This document shows, in pieces, positions 7,572 through 16,603 of a stretch of DNA of 43,506 nucleotides. Location: NCBI GenBank assembly GCA_017431845.1, contig JAFRKG010000028.1, positions 1 through 43,506 of the forward strand. Direction: 5' to 3'. The notes under the pieces are model-generated. The model had not been told where the DNA came from. It saw only the letters and a list, made by a program, of their open reading frames with translations, and searched no databases. Every line of letters starts with the position of its first letter. Position 1 is the stretch's first letter. The stretch comes from Methanosphaera sp. (GTDB taxonomy: Archaea > Methanobacteriota > Methanobacteria > Methanobacteriales > Methanobacteriaceae). Position numbers and translations under genes: made by a program.

Positions 7572-8996
7572 ATGGTTAATAAGATAAAATATGCTATTGC
7601 AAAAAATATGGCAAACTTGTCCACATACTTTCTAAAAATACTTCCAACAGGGGGACAAAGCTTTCCAGGATTAGTATACCTGAAAGTAACGGGTAAAGAA
7701 GGATTAGAAGATTTGGCATCTAAACAAATCCAAAGGGGGTCAATACTTGTCACGGGAACAAACGGTAAAACAACCACCACAACCATGCTAATAAAACTCT
7801 TCTCAAAAGACTTTAACCTATCATCAAGTGTAGGTAACAACACAATATACTCATTAGCAACAGCACTACTAAAACAAAAATCAGAATTTGGAGTTTTTGA
7901 ATATGGTATAAGAGATATCGAGCATGGAACTCCAGACTTAATCTGTAACACAATCCAACCAATAGGCGTCGCATATACAAACATATCCAGAGAACACACC
8001 CAAGTAGCAGGAGTAAAAAACCCATTCGAAAATTATGTTAAAGCAAAAACACTACTATCACAGTCAATGAAAAATGGTGTGATAATAACAAATGGTGATG
8101 ATCCATACACAACATTCATAGGAAAAAATAAGGAATCCGATAATAAAGTAATGTACTATGGACTAGACTTAAAAAATTATGAAGACATATTCGAAGAAAA
8201 GGAAACCAAATGTCCAAAATGTGGAAACAAACTCAAATATGAAAAACGTTACTTTAATCATAGAGGAATTTATTCATGCAGCTGCGGATTCAGCAAACCC
8301 GAACTAAACGTTAAATTAACAGAATACATTAAAGACAATAATAAGTGTAAATTAACAATAAATGCTGATGTATACAATTACATCAGAGGAAAAAACATTC
8401 AATACACTTTAAAACTAGAATTGCCATTAATAGGATTGCATAACATATACAATTGCTTAACTGCAATAACCACATACTCAGTTTTCTCATCAAGTGAAAA
8501 CATTCAACAAAGCTTACAGGAATTCTTTGAAAACTATGAATTCATAGTACCACCGGGACGTTTTGAAATATGGAATATTGGAAACAAAGTAATAGGAGTA
8601 GGACAAGGAGATAATGGTGATGCATTAAAAATTAATTCATTATTCATGAAAGACTTTATCCAAGAAAACTTACAATTCATATATACAACACCAGATGCTA
8701 ATGAGGAAGAAATATTTGAAGACCATGCAGAATCAATTAAAGCATTAAATCCTGATAATTTAATTGTTATGCCGGGTAGAACCTCATTAGATGCAGCTGA
8801 GGAATATTATAATCAGTTAAAGGATGATTATGATGCAACATATGTTCCTATAGAATTTGACTTCCAACAAAGAATAAACAAAATAATAGAAATAATAAAT
8901 AATTCAGAATATGATTCAATATTTATCTCCGGTTGTGGTGAAGAAATAGTATTCTGGGATGAACTAAAAAAAGAAATTAAAAAAAGATGTGAATAA
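7572..8996 (+). CDS. MurT-like Mur ligase (Mur ligase middle domain plus DUF1727)
   Basis: The product is 474 aa. The ATP-binding P-loop TGTNGKTTTT is at residues 61-70. A four-cysteine zinc-ribbon-like insert (CPKC at 214-217 and CSC at 236-238) interrupts the central domain, as in bacterial MurT. The C-terminal DUF1727-like part includes PPGRFEIWN and ends in the ISGCGEE segment. In bacteria MurT works with a glutaminase-like GatD to amidate the peptide stem of lipid II. Methanobacteriales have pseudomurein instead, so this enzyme probably modifies pseudomurein precursors or a related amide bond. No glutaminase of the CobB/GatD type is next to it; the gatD downstream is the unrelated tRNA amidotransferase subunit. 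The gene converges on gatE with only 31 bases between stop codons. The family call is good; the substrate is inferred. Confidence 0.85.
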   Translation: MVNKIKYAIAKNMANLSTYFLKILPTGGQSFPGLVYLKVTGKEGLEDLASKQIQRGSILVTGTNGKTTTTTMLIKLFSKDFNLSSSVGNNTIYSLATALLKQKSEFGVFEYGIRDIEHGTPDLICNTIQPIGVAYTNISREHTQVAGVKNPFENYVKAKTLLSQSMKNGVIITNGDDPYTTFIGKNKESDNKVMYYGLDLKNYEDIFEEKETKCPKCGNKLKYEKRYFNHRGIYSCSCGFSKPELNVKLTEYIKDNNKCKLTINADVYNYIRGKNIQYTLKLELPLIGLHNIYNCLTAITTYSVFSSSENIQQSLQEFFENYEFIVPPGRFEIWNIGNKVIGVGQGDNGDALKINSLFMKDFIQENLQFIYTTPDANEEEIFEDHAESIKALNPDNLIVMPGRTSLDAAEEYYNQLKDDYDATYVPIEFDFQQRINKIIEIINNSEYDSIFISGCGEEIVFWDELKKEIKKRCE

Positions 8997-9027
8997 AGTA
9001 CACATCCCAAATAAAACTATTTTTTTT

Positions 9028-10926
9028 CTAGGAATTTATAATTTTCTGAATTTCCTGGGTTAACAATTTGCTCACAGTCTTACCGTCAGCTTTTCCCTGA
9101 AACTTAGCCATAGCTTTACCCATAAGTGGGCCCATAGCACCCATCTTACGTTCTACTATCATAGACTTGTTTTCTTCTACAATCTCATTAATTCCATTAC
9201 TGATTGCTTCATCGGATAGTTTTTCCAAATTATTCTTTTTAACTGATTCTTCTGGGCTAATTCCATTACACGCGTCTTTGAATATGACTTCTGTCTTAGC
9301 AGCAGGAATCACATCATCATTTACAAGAGCAAAAATTTCTACAAGAACATCCTTATTTAATAATGATACGTCCTGTCCGTCACGTTTCAGGTCACGGATA
9401 GTGGACACGATATCTGATGCAATCTTGGTAGCATCCATACTTGGGAGTTCTGCTTTAATTTCTTCGAATAAATCTGCATTGTTACGTTGAACTAATTGTT
9501 CTGCTAACTCTTCACTTAAAGAATACTCTTTTTGTATACGTTCCTTTTTAACTACTGGTAGTTCTGGAAGATCTGAGGCGATACGTTTTACTCTTTCAGG
9601 GTCTATGACTTCTGTTGGAATATCCGTTTCAACATACATTCTGCTGGCAGTTGGTAATGGTCTCATGTACTCAGTATTACCATTATCCTGTGCACGTCTG
9701 GTTTCCTCAGGAACACCTTCCAGTGATTGTTTTGCTCGTTTAATAACTTCCTGTAATGCATTGTATGCTTTTTCTTCCGGACCTGCAACAAGTATGAAAG
9801 CATCATCTCCGGTTACGTCAAGTTCGGATTTTACTTTATCTACTTCTTCTTGTGTTATACCATAATTTGGTAATTCATCTGTATGGAATAATCCTGAAAC
9901 ACCCATTTTCTTTCCGTGTTCACTGAATTCTGTTCCAAGTCTTTTGCCTGGCTGTACTTCTCTGCCTATAAGTCCATCAAAGTGTCTGAGCCTTATTGCT
10001 AATACTTTACTGTTGTCTTCTGCGAGTATTGATTTAACAACCTTTGACTCTGTGTTTTCAAATACTTCTGTTACATCATATATTTCTGTTTCAACTTCGG
10101 CATTTCTTTCTTTTAGCGTGTTTGCTATATCGATTAGGTTTAGTTGTCTTTGAACCTCATTTTCTACTATTGTAGGCATTAGTTCAAGGTCTTGCACTCC
10201 TTTTACTTCTATTCTTGCACCTTCTCTGATTGAGATGTTAAGGTCTTGTCTTATGGTACCAAGTCCTCTTTTTACACGAGTACTTCTTAGTATTTGTCCT
10301 AACTGGTATGCTACTTGTTTTACTTGTTCTGGGTGGTGCATATCGGGGGATGTTGTAATTTCTGCTAAAGGTATTCCTAGTCTGTCTAGTCTGAATACTA
10401 TTTTTCCTTCTTCTTCTCCTATACGACGTGCTGCATCTTCTTCTAATCCTAGTGTTTCTATGGTTACGTTACCGAATTCTGTTTCAACGTATCCGTCGGT
10501 TGCGAGGATACCTGTTCTTTGGAATCCGCTGGTGTTACTTCCATCAATTACTTGTTTACGCATTGTGTGGAATTCATCCACTACTTTCATGTTCATTAGG
10601 CTTGCAAGTATGATTGATATGTCTACTGCTTCTTGGTTTAGTTTTGCTGGTGGTTCTTCATCTGCTTCCACTAGGCATGTGTGGTGGTTGTATGCTTCGT
10701 ATACGAATTGTAGGTTTCTTTGTGATTCTTCGTATGCTGCTCTGTCTATTTCTCCTAGTTCACTCTGTGTTGGTCTTAGTCTGCGGTATATTTTTCGTTC
10801 TGGTTGTTTGTCTGTTAAAGAATTTGGGCATCTGCAGAATAGTTTTGTCTGGCTGTCTAATTGTTGGTGTATTTCTAATCCCATCATTAATCCTAGTTTT
10901 TTATAATCAAATTTATCTTCTGGCAT
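9028..10926 (-). CDS. gatE: Glutamyl-tRNA(Gln) amidotransferase subunit E
   Basis: The product is 632 aa, the usual length of archaeal GatE. It is the kinase/transamidase and tRNA-binding half of the archaea-specific GatDE complex that converts Glu-tRNA(Gln) to Gln-tRNA(Gln). The GatB/GatE signature GLEIHQQLDSQTKLFCRCP begins at residue 16. It continues with the cradle domain containing EADEEPPAKLN and LGTIRQDLNISI, an AspRS-like insertion in the middle, and a C-terminal helical plus YqeY-like tail (GAMGPLMGKAMAKFQG). It lies 13 bases after gatD, so the pair is one operon. Its presence implies that no glutaminyl-tRNA synthetase is needed, as is standard in archaea. Confidence 0.96.
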   Translation of the reverse strand: MPEDKFDYKKLGLMMGLEIHQQLDSQTKLFCRCPNSLTDKQPERKIYRRLRPTQSELGEIDRAAYEESQRNLQFVYEAYNHHTCLVEADEEPPAKLNQEAVDISIILASLMNMKVVDEFHTMRKQVIDGSNTSGFQRTGILATDGYVETEFGNVTIETLGLEEDAARRIGEEEGKIVFRLDRLGIPLAEITTSPDMHHPEQVKQVAYQLGQILRSTRVKRGLGTIRQDLNISIREGARIEVKGVQDLELMPTIVENEVQRQLNLIDIANTLKERNAEVETEIYDVTEVFENTESKVVKSILAEDNSKVLAIRLRHFDGLIGREVQPGKRLGTEFSEHGKKMGVSGLFHTDELPNYGITQEEVDKVKSELDVTGDDAFILVAGPEEKAYNALQEVIKRAKQSLEGVPEETRRAQDNGNTEYMRPLPTASRMYVETDIPTEVIDPERVKRIASDLPELPVVKKERIQKEYSLSEELAEQLVQRNNADLFEEIKAELPSMDATKIASDIVSTIRDLKRDGQDVSLLNKDVLVEIFALVNDDVIPAAKTEVIFKDACNGISPEESVKKNNLEKLSDEAISNGINEIVEENKSMIVERKMGAMGPLMGKAMAKFQGKADGKTVSKLLTQEIQKIINS

Positions 10927-10939
10927 ATTTTCATTCCTT

Positions 10940-12256
10940 CTAGTTTTTTATAAAATAATTCTGGGATATTGTTGTACTTAGTTCCCCTTTAAGATTTTTT
11001 TGCATTATGTTGCGTATTTCGGTTATGTTGTCGGTTTGGCCTGCTGCCCATAATAGTTTGGTGTATGCTGTTTCGGGTAGCATGTCATTTACTGGTATGA
11101 CATTTTCGTGTAGTAATCTTCTTCCACTACTGTATACGTTCATGTTTGTTCTTCCGTAGAGGCATTGTGATGTCATTACTACTGGTATGTTTTCGTTTGT
11201 TGCTCTTGATATTTTATCAATTATGTCATCACTGCAATGGCCTAGTCCTGTTCCTTCTATTACTATTCCATCGTATCCTTTGTCAACGTATAGGTCTATG
11301 ATTTCTGGGTTTATTCCTGGATACATTTTTATTAATGCTACTTTGTCTGCTAGGTTGTTGTTTAGGTTTAGTTGTTTTTCGTTTCTTTTTGTGTATTTTA
11401 TTTCTTTGTCGTTTATTGTTAGTTTGTTGTTTTCTATTTTTGCTAGTGGGTTCATGTTTATGCTGTTGAATGTGTCTCGTCTGGATGTGTGCATTTTTCT
11501 TGCTCGTGTTCCTCTGTGTAGGTCACAGTATGGGTCGTCTTCTGTTGCGTGCATACATATTGTTACTTCTGCTATGTCTGATTTTGCTGCTGTTACTGAT
11601 GCCATTAGGTTTGTGAATGCGTCGCTTGATGGTCTGTCTGAGCTTCTTTGTGCTCCTGTGAGTACTATTGGTACTGGGGTGTCTATCATGAAGCTTAGTG
11701 CTGATGCTGTGTAGTGCATTGTGTCTGTTCCGTGTGCTATTATTATTCCGTCTGCTCCGTTGTTTATTTCGTTGTATATTGCTTCTGCTGTTTCTTTCCA
11801 GTATTGGGGGGTCATGTTTTCGCTTAGTATGTTGAATATTGCTTTTGCTTCTATGTTTGCATGGTCTACTAGTTCGGGGGTTGCTCTTAGCAGGTCGTCT
11901 GCGGTGAATGCTGGGTGTACTGCTCCTGTTTTGTAGTCGATTACGCTTGCTACTGTTCCTCCTGTTGATAGGATGGATAGGTTTTGTTTGTTGGGGCTTA
12001 TTTCTTTGTCTACAGGGTCTAGTTCTATTTTTGGTTTTTCTCCTGTGCTTATTTTTTCTATTTTTGCGTTTTTGATGTCTATTCCTATGTTGTATCCGCT
12101 ATTTAGTTTTAGTATTATTGTGTTCTCATTTGAGTAATCTGGTTTTTCGAGTAACATTCCTTTGTGGGTTATTCCTGGTTTTGTTACTTTTATTGTGTCT
12201 CCTACGGTTATGTTGGATGTTTCCAGAAAATCTTTGAGGTATCCTTCGTATGCCAA
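10940..12256 (-). CDS. gatD: Glutamyl-tRNA(Gln) amidotransferase subunit D
   Basis: The product is 438 aa and is the L-asparaginase-like subunit that releases ammonia for GatE. An N-terminal ~80-residue beta-barrel-like domain ([19 protein letters not shown]) precedes the asparaginase domain. The first catalytic loop is [18 protein letters not shown] (residues ~95-112), the second [16 protein letters not shown], followed by [16 protein letters not shown]. The glycine-rich segment [10 protein letters not shown] completes the family pattern. It is the first gene of the gatD-gatE operon, started at ATG 12256 behind AGGAGG. Despite the shared name it is not the glutaminase partner of MurT. Confidence 0.96.
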   Translation of the reverse strand: MAYEGYLKDFLETSNITVGDTIKVTKPGITHKGMLLEKPDYSNENTIILKLNSGYNIGIDIKNAKIEKISTGEKPKIELDPVDKEISPNKQNLSILSTGGTVASVIDYKTGAVHPAFTADDLLRATPELVDHANIEAKAIFNILSENMTPQYWKETAEAIYNEINNGADGIIIAHGTDTMHYTASALSFMIDTPVPIVLTGAQRSSDRPSSDAFTNLMASVTAAKSDIAEVTICMHATEDDPYCDLHRGTRARKMHTSRRDTFNSINMNPLAKIENNKLTINDKEIKYTKRNEKQLNLNNNLADKVALIKMYPGINPEIIDLYVDKGYDGIVIEGTGLGHCSDDIIDKISRATNENIPVVMTSQCLYGRTNMNVYSSGRRLLHENVIPVNDMLPETAYTKLLWAAGQTDNITEIRNIMQKNLKGELSTTISQNYFIKN

Positions 12257-12504
12257 AGTTTTTTTCCTCCTTTTGTTGTTTTTTCTTTAACATTTTCTAT
12301 TTTTTAAGGATTTATAATGTGTTTATATTTGTTTGTTGTGGTTTTTATTTTTTTCTTGTTTTGTTATAAGTGTGTAAGTTATTTGTTATACTTTGTTTAT
12401 TTATAAGTTATAATTGTATTAGTAATAAGTTATAATAGTATAAGTTATAAGTTTTTTATTCATATTTTTTCCTATTTAAATGTGGTTTTGATTTAAAAAA
12501 TTAA
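12257..12504. other. Intergenic region upstream of gatD with tandem TATAAGTTATAA-like repeats
   Basis: Several imperfect copies of a TATAAGTTATAA-like sequence lie between about 12365 and 12450, the reverse complement of the motif seen near 391, 4965 and 5010. They fall between the end of the universal stress gene and the gatD promoter. They could be promoter elements, transcription ends or a repeat family. No gene was recognised here. Confidence 0.5.
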
Positions 12505-12528
12505 AAATAAGGTAGTTATTCCTTATTT
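12505..12528 (-). terminator. Hairpin terminator overlapping the end of the universal stress gene
   Basis: The arms AAATAAGG (12505-12512) and CCTTATTT (12521-12528) form a perfect 8-bp stem whose loop holds the stop codon. On the minus strand it is followed by a T-rich run. This is the usual layout of an intrinsic-like archaeal terminator, although archaea can terminate on T-tracts alone. Confidence 0.5.
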
Positions 12529-12980
12529 GGAATAACAAGAATTGGAACTTTAGTGTGTCTGACTGTTTTTTCAGTTACACTACCTAGAAGGAATCTGTCA
12601 AGCATGTGCTTACCACTACTTGCAATAACAATTAAATCTATATCTTCTTTTTCAGATAACTTTAGTATTACATCAGCAGCATTACCTTCAACTGTTCTTG
12701 TACTTAATTTAATCTCTTTTGCATCTGATCCTTTTTCTTCTTCGAGTTCATGGATTATTTCTTCAACTCTTGAAGTAACTTTTTTACTTTCCTCTTCAAG
12801 TATCATCTCGGATTTTGTGATTAAATCTTCTTCTGGTAATCCTGTTAAGTAAACACTGTCCACTACGTTAAGAATAATGATTTCTGCATCTTCGTATTCT
12901 GCTATTGTTAGTGCATGTTTTATTGCTTTTTCAGAATTTTTAGAACCATCTGTAGGTAATAATATCTTATTATACATCAT
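12516..12980 (-). CDS. Universal stress protein (UspA family)
   Basis: The product is 154 aa, a single Usp domain. It opens with the strand-turn MYNKILLPTDGSKNSEKAI, has a central acidic, coiled-coil-like stretch (residues ~60-95), and ends with the nucleotide-binding pattern DLIVIASSGKHMLDRFLLGSV, close to the G-x2-G-x9-G(S/T) motif of ATP-binding Usp proteins, then KVPILVIP. Two adjacent ATG codons (12980 and 12977) follow GGAGG; either could be the start. It stands alone with its own promoter region. Usp proteins bind ATP or AMP and act in stress tolerance, but the specific role here is unknown. Confidence 0.92.
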   Translation of the reverse strand: MMYNKILLPTDGSKNSEKAIKHALTIAEYEDAEIIILNVVDSVYLTGLPEEDLITKSEMILEEESKKVTSRVEEIIHELEEEKGSDAKEIKLSTRTVEGNAADVILKLSEKEDIDLIVIASSGKHMLDRFLLGSVTEKTVRHTKVPILVIPNKE

Positions 12981-13171
12981 GATTTCCTCCCTATTGATTA
13001 TATTGTTTATATTTTAAATTATATTTGTTAGTGTTAATATTAGTTATGATTAATATTTTTTTTATATATTTTTAAGGATATATCTTCTAGATGGAAGTAG
13101 ATAATTAATCTTCTCAAAAACAGACAATAAAAAACAAAATTATTGGAATATCCCTATCATTTTAAGATACA

Positions 13172-13180
13172 TTTATATAT
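13172..13180 (+). promoter_or_regulatory. TATA box of the histone gene
   Basis: TTTATATAT is a near-ideal archaeal TATA box with A-rich sequence (AAGATACA) just upstream. It lies about 55 bases before the translation start. The predicted start site is near 13203, giving a short leader that contains AAGGAG. Confidence 0.6.
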
Positions 13181-13230
13181 TGAGACTATCAAACATTATA
13201 ATTAATTAAATTAAGGAGATAATGATATTT

Positions 13231-13434
13231 ATGACAGAATTACCAATCGCACCTATCAAAAGAATTTTAAAAAATTCTGGTGCAGCAAGAGTAAGTGACG
13301 AAGCAGCAATAGAACTAGCAGGTGCACTTGAAGAAGTAGGAGAAAGCCTAGCAATTCGTGCATACCAATTTGCAAAACATGCTGGTCGTAAAACTATCAA
13401 AGCAGAAGACATAGTTTTAGCTGCAAAAGAATAA
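13231..13434 (+). CDS. Archaeal histone (HMf family)
   Basis: The product is 67 aa from ATG 13231. The upstream ATG at 13222 would add three residues, but almost all family members begin M-x-ELPIAPI, so the later start is chosen. It is a complete histone fold: helix 1 (IAPIKRILKNSG), loop 1 with AARVSDEAA, a long central helix (AIELAGALEEVGESLAIRAYQFAKHAG), loop 2 with RKTIKAED, and the last helix. DNA-contacting arginines at positions 11 and 20 and the K54-T55 pair are present. It dimerises and wraps DNA. The gene is monocistronic with a strong TATA box and a hairpin immediately after the stop, as expected for a highly expressed gene. Confidence 0.97.
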   Translation: MTELPIAPIKRILKNSGAARVSDEAAIELAGALEEVGESLAIRAYQFAKHAGRKTIKAEDIVLAAKE

Positions 13435-13453
13435 GATAACAAATTATCTTATT
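13430..13453 (+). terminator. Perfect hairpin overlapping the histone stop codon
   Basis: AATAAGATAA (13430-13439) and TTATCTTATT (13444-13453) form a perfect 10-bp stem with the loop CAAA. The stop codon TAA (13432-13434) lies inside the 5' arm. It could end transcription or stabilise the message; the sequence directly after it is not a long T-tract. Confidence 0.55.
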
Positions 13454-13577
13454 CTCACTTTCAACGCCGTTATCAAATCTATTTTTTCAAAAAAAAATTA
13501 TTACTAATCTCATCAATCGGACAATTATGGTAATAATTTAAAAATGTTAATATAATTTCATAAATAAATATTACTTC

Positions 13578-14273
13578 ATGTCTTTATCAGGAGAATTAAG
13601 GAAACTATTATTAAAACATGGTGCAGACCGGGTCGGATTTGCAGATATTAGTGATGTTACAATAATTGAAGGATATAATTCCGGTATAATATTCTACATA
13701 ACATATCCTAAGGACATTATTAGAAGAATGACTAATGCTCCAACAATGGAATACGTTATGGAATTAGTTGAAATGAACTCCAAATTAGACAATCTTGGAA
13801 TGTTATGTGAAAATTTTCTAATAAAAAAAGGATATAATGCATATGCTCAAACCAAAAAACGTTTAGGTCATGATTTTGGAGAAAATAATTCATTTGAACT
13901 GCCGCATAAAACAGTTGCAACAAAAGCTGGGCTTGGATGGATAGGCAAATCAGCATTATTAACAACGTATGATCATGGATCTGCATTAAGATTGTCATCA
14001 GTTCTAACTGATGCATCACTGGATTATGGAACACCAATTTTAGAATCAAAATGTGGGTCATGTATTATATGTAAGGAAGCTTGTCTAGGGGGAGCAATAA
14101 GTGGTAAAGAATGGAACTATAAAATATATCGTGATGAATTCTTTAATGATAAAAAATGTGAAGAATATGCATTAATGGTGTCTGAGAAAAATCTTGGGAA
14201 AGCAGATACTGTATGTGGGAAATGTTTGGTAGCATGTCTATATACTAAAAATTTTATCAATAATATAGATTAA
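13578..14273 (+). CDS. QueG-like iron-sulfur protein (epoxyqueuosine reductase family)
   Basis: The product is 231 aa. The QueG-type core includes ATKAGLGWIGKSALLTT (residues 114-130) and LSSVLTDASLDYGTP. These are followed by a [4Fe-4S] ligand set C159-x2-C162-x2-C165-x3-C169 and a second set with C213-x2-C216-x3-C220, where C194 may be the fourth ligand. Bacterial QueG is longer and reduces epoxyqueuosine using cobalamin. Archaea make archaeosine rather than queuosine, so another reductive role is likely and the exact function is unknown. The start ATG 13578 has no ribosome-binding sequence and lies about 25 bases after AT-rich TATA-like DNA, so the message may be leaderless. The gene is monocistronic. 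Confidence 0.8.
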   Translation: MSLSGELRKLLLKHGADRVGFADISDVTIIEGYNSGIIFYITYPKDIIRRMTNAPTMEYVMELVEMNSKLDNLGMLCENFLIKKGYNAYAQTKKRLGHDFGENNSFELPHKTVATKAGLGWIGKSALLTTYDHGSALRLSSVLTDASLDYGTPILESKCGSCIICKEACLGGAISGKEWNYKIYRDEFFNDKKCEEYALMVSEKNLGKADTVCGKCLVACLYTKNFINNID

Positions 14274-14276
14274 ACT

Positions 14277-14604
14277 GTATTCTTTAAGTTATGAGAAATT
14301 AAGCTAATCTTTTAAAGGTTTTACTGTTTTAACAGTTAATAGTCAATAATTTTCTACATTAATATTTGTGAATTGAATAATTCAATGCTTGGGGTAGTTA
14401 ATTTATTTTCGTGTTCCTATTTGAAAACAGTATTTTGATAAAAAAGTTACAGTACATATACACTAATATTAATTAAAAATAGAAAATTATCTGATAAATA
14501 CTTGTTTTTAAAAATAACTTATATTAAATTAGTAGTTATAGTAACAACTACCTGAATACTACTTGGTTTTTTTAATTTAAAAATAGTTGTTGGGGTGGAA
14601 ATAT
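14277..14604. other. Convergent intergenic region
   Basis: About 330 bases between two converging genes. GTAGTT and AACTAC (14532-14551) can pair around an 8-base loop and may belong to the hemA 3' end on the minus strand. Nothing else was recognised; there is no coding frame. Confidence 0.4.
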
Positions 14605-15798
14605 TTACTCCCCATTATAATCAATCAAAACCTTACGTGCAACCTTAATAGTTTCATCATCATCATTACTGACAGCTAACTTCAAATTCTTAATAATCTT
14701 AAACAACATCTTATCAACAATACTATGGGTTAACAATTCCAACTTCTTAGCATCACCCTCATCCAAGTCAAGCATATGCAAAGTTTTCTCTAACTCATTA
14801 CTACGAACCTTCTCCGCCTCAACATTAAGGGAAGATAAAATAGGAGTAATTTCCATCTGCTTAAGAGCATCCTTCAAAAGAACAGTTTCATCAGCAATAA
14901 TCTTCTCAGCCTTCTCAGCTTCCTTCACACGTTTTTCAACATTCTTATCCTGAACATATCTGAGATCATCAAGATTATACAACTGAACACCCAACTCCTT
15001 AACATCCTCAGTAATATCACGAGGATTAGCAAGATCCAACATAATCATGTTTTTCAAGTGTTCCTCAGGTAAAAATGATAACCTATCCTTATTAATTAAG
15101 CTATGAGGGGCACCAGTAGCACTGATTAAAATATCAATCTTATCCAGAGTAGCATCCATCTCCTTAAAACGGATGGCAATACCATCAAGCTCACCAGCCA
15201 ATTGCTTAGCCTTATCAAAAGTCCTGTTAGCCACCACAATAGCATTAGTATTCTTATTAAGCAAAGCCTTGGAAACAACAGTACCCATTTCACCGGCACC
15301 AACAATAAGAACATTCTTATCATCAACACTACCATACTTCTGTTCAATAAGTTCTACAGCACCACTACCAACAGACACTCCACCCTCATTAATATGAGTG
15401 TTCTTACGAATGGACTGTCCGACATGAATAGCCTTAGTAAACACCTTTTCAAGCTTAGGACCAATAGTCTCTTCCTTAATAGCTTTCTTACGAGCATTCT
15501 TAATTTGTCCAAGAATCTGATCTTCACCCATAATCATGGATTCAAGACCTGATGCTAAACGTAACAAATGATTAATTGCATTATCATCCTTTTCAACTAT
15601 GAATGTTGTGGTTGGAATGTTAATATTTTCATCTAAAATTAAGTATATTTCATAACGATTGCACGTTTTCAGGGTAACTTCTTCTAAAACTTTAGTATTA
15701 TTATGTATCTTTTCATTTAAAGCATCAAGCTTCGCATATGAGTTTTCCATTGACCCTACATCAGCTATTTTGAAATCTATTCTTATGTTAACTAGCAT
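14605..15798 (-). CDS. hemA: Glutamyl-tRNA reductase
   Basis: The product is 397 aa. It catalyses the NADPH-dependent reduction of Glu-tRNA(Glu) to glutamate-1-semialdehyde, the first step of C5-pathway tetrapyrrole synthesis. The catalytic cysteine is in LKTCNRYEIY (C46). The conserved LLRLASGLESMIMGEDQILGQ block (residues ~78-98) follows, then the NADPH-binding IVGAGEMG (165-172) and the C-terminal dimerisation helix. ATG 15798 is nine bases after GGAG; a closer ATG out of frame opens only a two-codon frame. It lies 117 bases downstream of the precorrin-2 dehydrogenase gene in the same direction. In a methanogen the products are coenzyme F430, cobamides and siroheme or heme. Confidence 0.95.
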   Translation of the reverse strand: MLVNIRIDFKIADVGSMENSYAKLDALNEKIHNNTKVLEEVTLKTCNRYEIYLILDENINIPTTTFIVEKDDNAINHLLRLASGLESMIMGEDQILGQIKNARKKAIKEETIGPKLEKVFTKAIHVGQSIRKNTHINEGGVSVGSGAVELIEQKYGSVDDKNVLIVGAGEMGTVVSKALLNKNTNAIVVANRTFDKAKQLAGELDGIAIRFKEMDATLDKIDILISATGAPHSLINKDRLSFLPEEHLKNMIMLDLANPRDITEDVKELGVQLYNLDDLRYVQDKNVEKRVKEAEKAEKIIADETVLLKDALKQMEITPILSSLNVEAEKVRSNELEKTLHMLDLDEGDAKKLELLTHSIVDKMLFKIIKNLKLAVSNDDDETIKVARKVLIDYNGE

Positions 15799-15915
15799 CA
15801 GTTCATTCTCCTAAAAAATGGTATTTCCTTTTATTATTTCAATAAAGTATTGTTCTTTTTATTATATTTTAAGTTTATACTACTTAAACATTATATGGTC
15901 TCTATTCAACTATAA

Positions 15916-16545
15916 TTAACTTAATAATAACTTTTCTTTAACATAACATACAGCAGAATCTAAATCTTCATCATCAATATATCCTTGAACAACAGAATCC
16001 TCTTTTATTTTAATCATAAACTTTTTTCTTTCTGACTGAGAATCAATATTATTCTTAAGAAGTTCTCTAACACGTTCCTGTAACTCAATATTTAAAATAT
16101 CCCTAGGAGTAATAACGCTCTGAATCTTTTTCCGCAATTCCTTAGCCATAAGGGGGCTTTTATTACCAGTATATAATGATACTGTAACATTACCCAGCAT
16201 GAACGTGGAAGGAACAATAACATTGCTTAAACTAGTATCACTGGCACAATTAACCAGTTTATCCTTAGCCTTCAGAGCAATCTCCTCATTCAACTCCAGA
16301 TTATCTGTTGCAACAACAACAAGGTCACATTCACTAAGTAACCTGTCCCGACATTCATCAGGATAAAAAGTAGCCCCTAAGGATTCAAGTTCCTCTTTAA
16401 CACTTGAATCAATATCATGTGTAATTATGGAAACTTTCGCATCACTTTCCAGGAAGCGTTTGCTCCTACGAATACCCACACTACCAGTACCTATTATTAA
16501 AACATGCTTGTTTTTCATTTCAAAAAATAAGGAAGTAAGTCCCAT
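15916..16545 (-). CDS. Precorrin-2 dehydrogenase / sirohydrochlorin ferrochelatase family (SirC/Met8/CysG N-domain type)
   Basis: The product is 209 aa. The N-terminal Rossmann motif HVLIIGTGSVGIRRSKRF (residues ~14-31) binds NAD and is followed by the family's DLVVVATDNLELNEEI and LVNCASDTSLSNVIVPSTFM segments, then SLYTGNKSPLMAKELRKKI and a short helical C-terminus. The enzyme oxidises precorrin-2 to sirohydrochlorin, the branch point to siroheme, cobamides and F430. There is no fused methyltransferase domain as in CysG. It sits directly upstream of hemA and 58 bases after a methanogenesis marker gene, so the three may form one unit. The ribosome-binding site before ATG 16545 is weak. Confidence 0.9.
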   Translation of the reverse strand: MGLTSLFFEMKNKHVLIIGTGSVGIRRSKRFLESDAKVSIITHDIDSSVKEELESLGATFYPDECRDRLLSECDLVVVATDNLELNEEIALKAKDKLVNCASDTSLSNVIVPSTFMLGNVTVSLYTGNKSPLMAKELRKKIQSVITPRDILNIELQERVRELLKNNIDSQSERKKFMIKIKEDSVVQGYIDDEDLDSAVCYVKEKLLLS

Positions 16546-16603
16546 AGTAACATACTCTCAAAAAAATTAAATTATAAAAAAAAGTTAATTATTAAAAGTT
16601 TAA

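Noticed and set aside
7572-12256. Reading the MurT-like gene and gatD as a MurT-GatD wall-amidation pair
   Set aside because: The gatD here is the asparaginase-like subunit of the tRNA amidotransferase, in operon with gatE and convergent to the MurT-like gene; it is unrelated to the CobB-type GatD.
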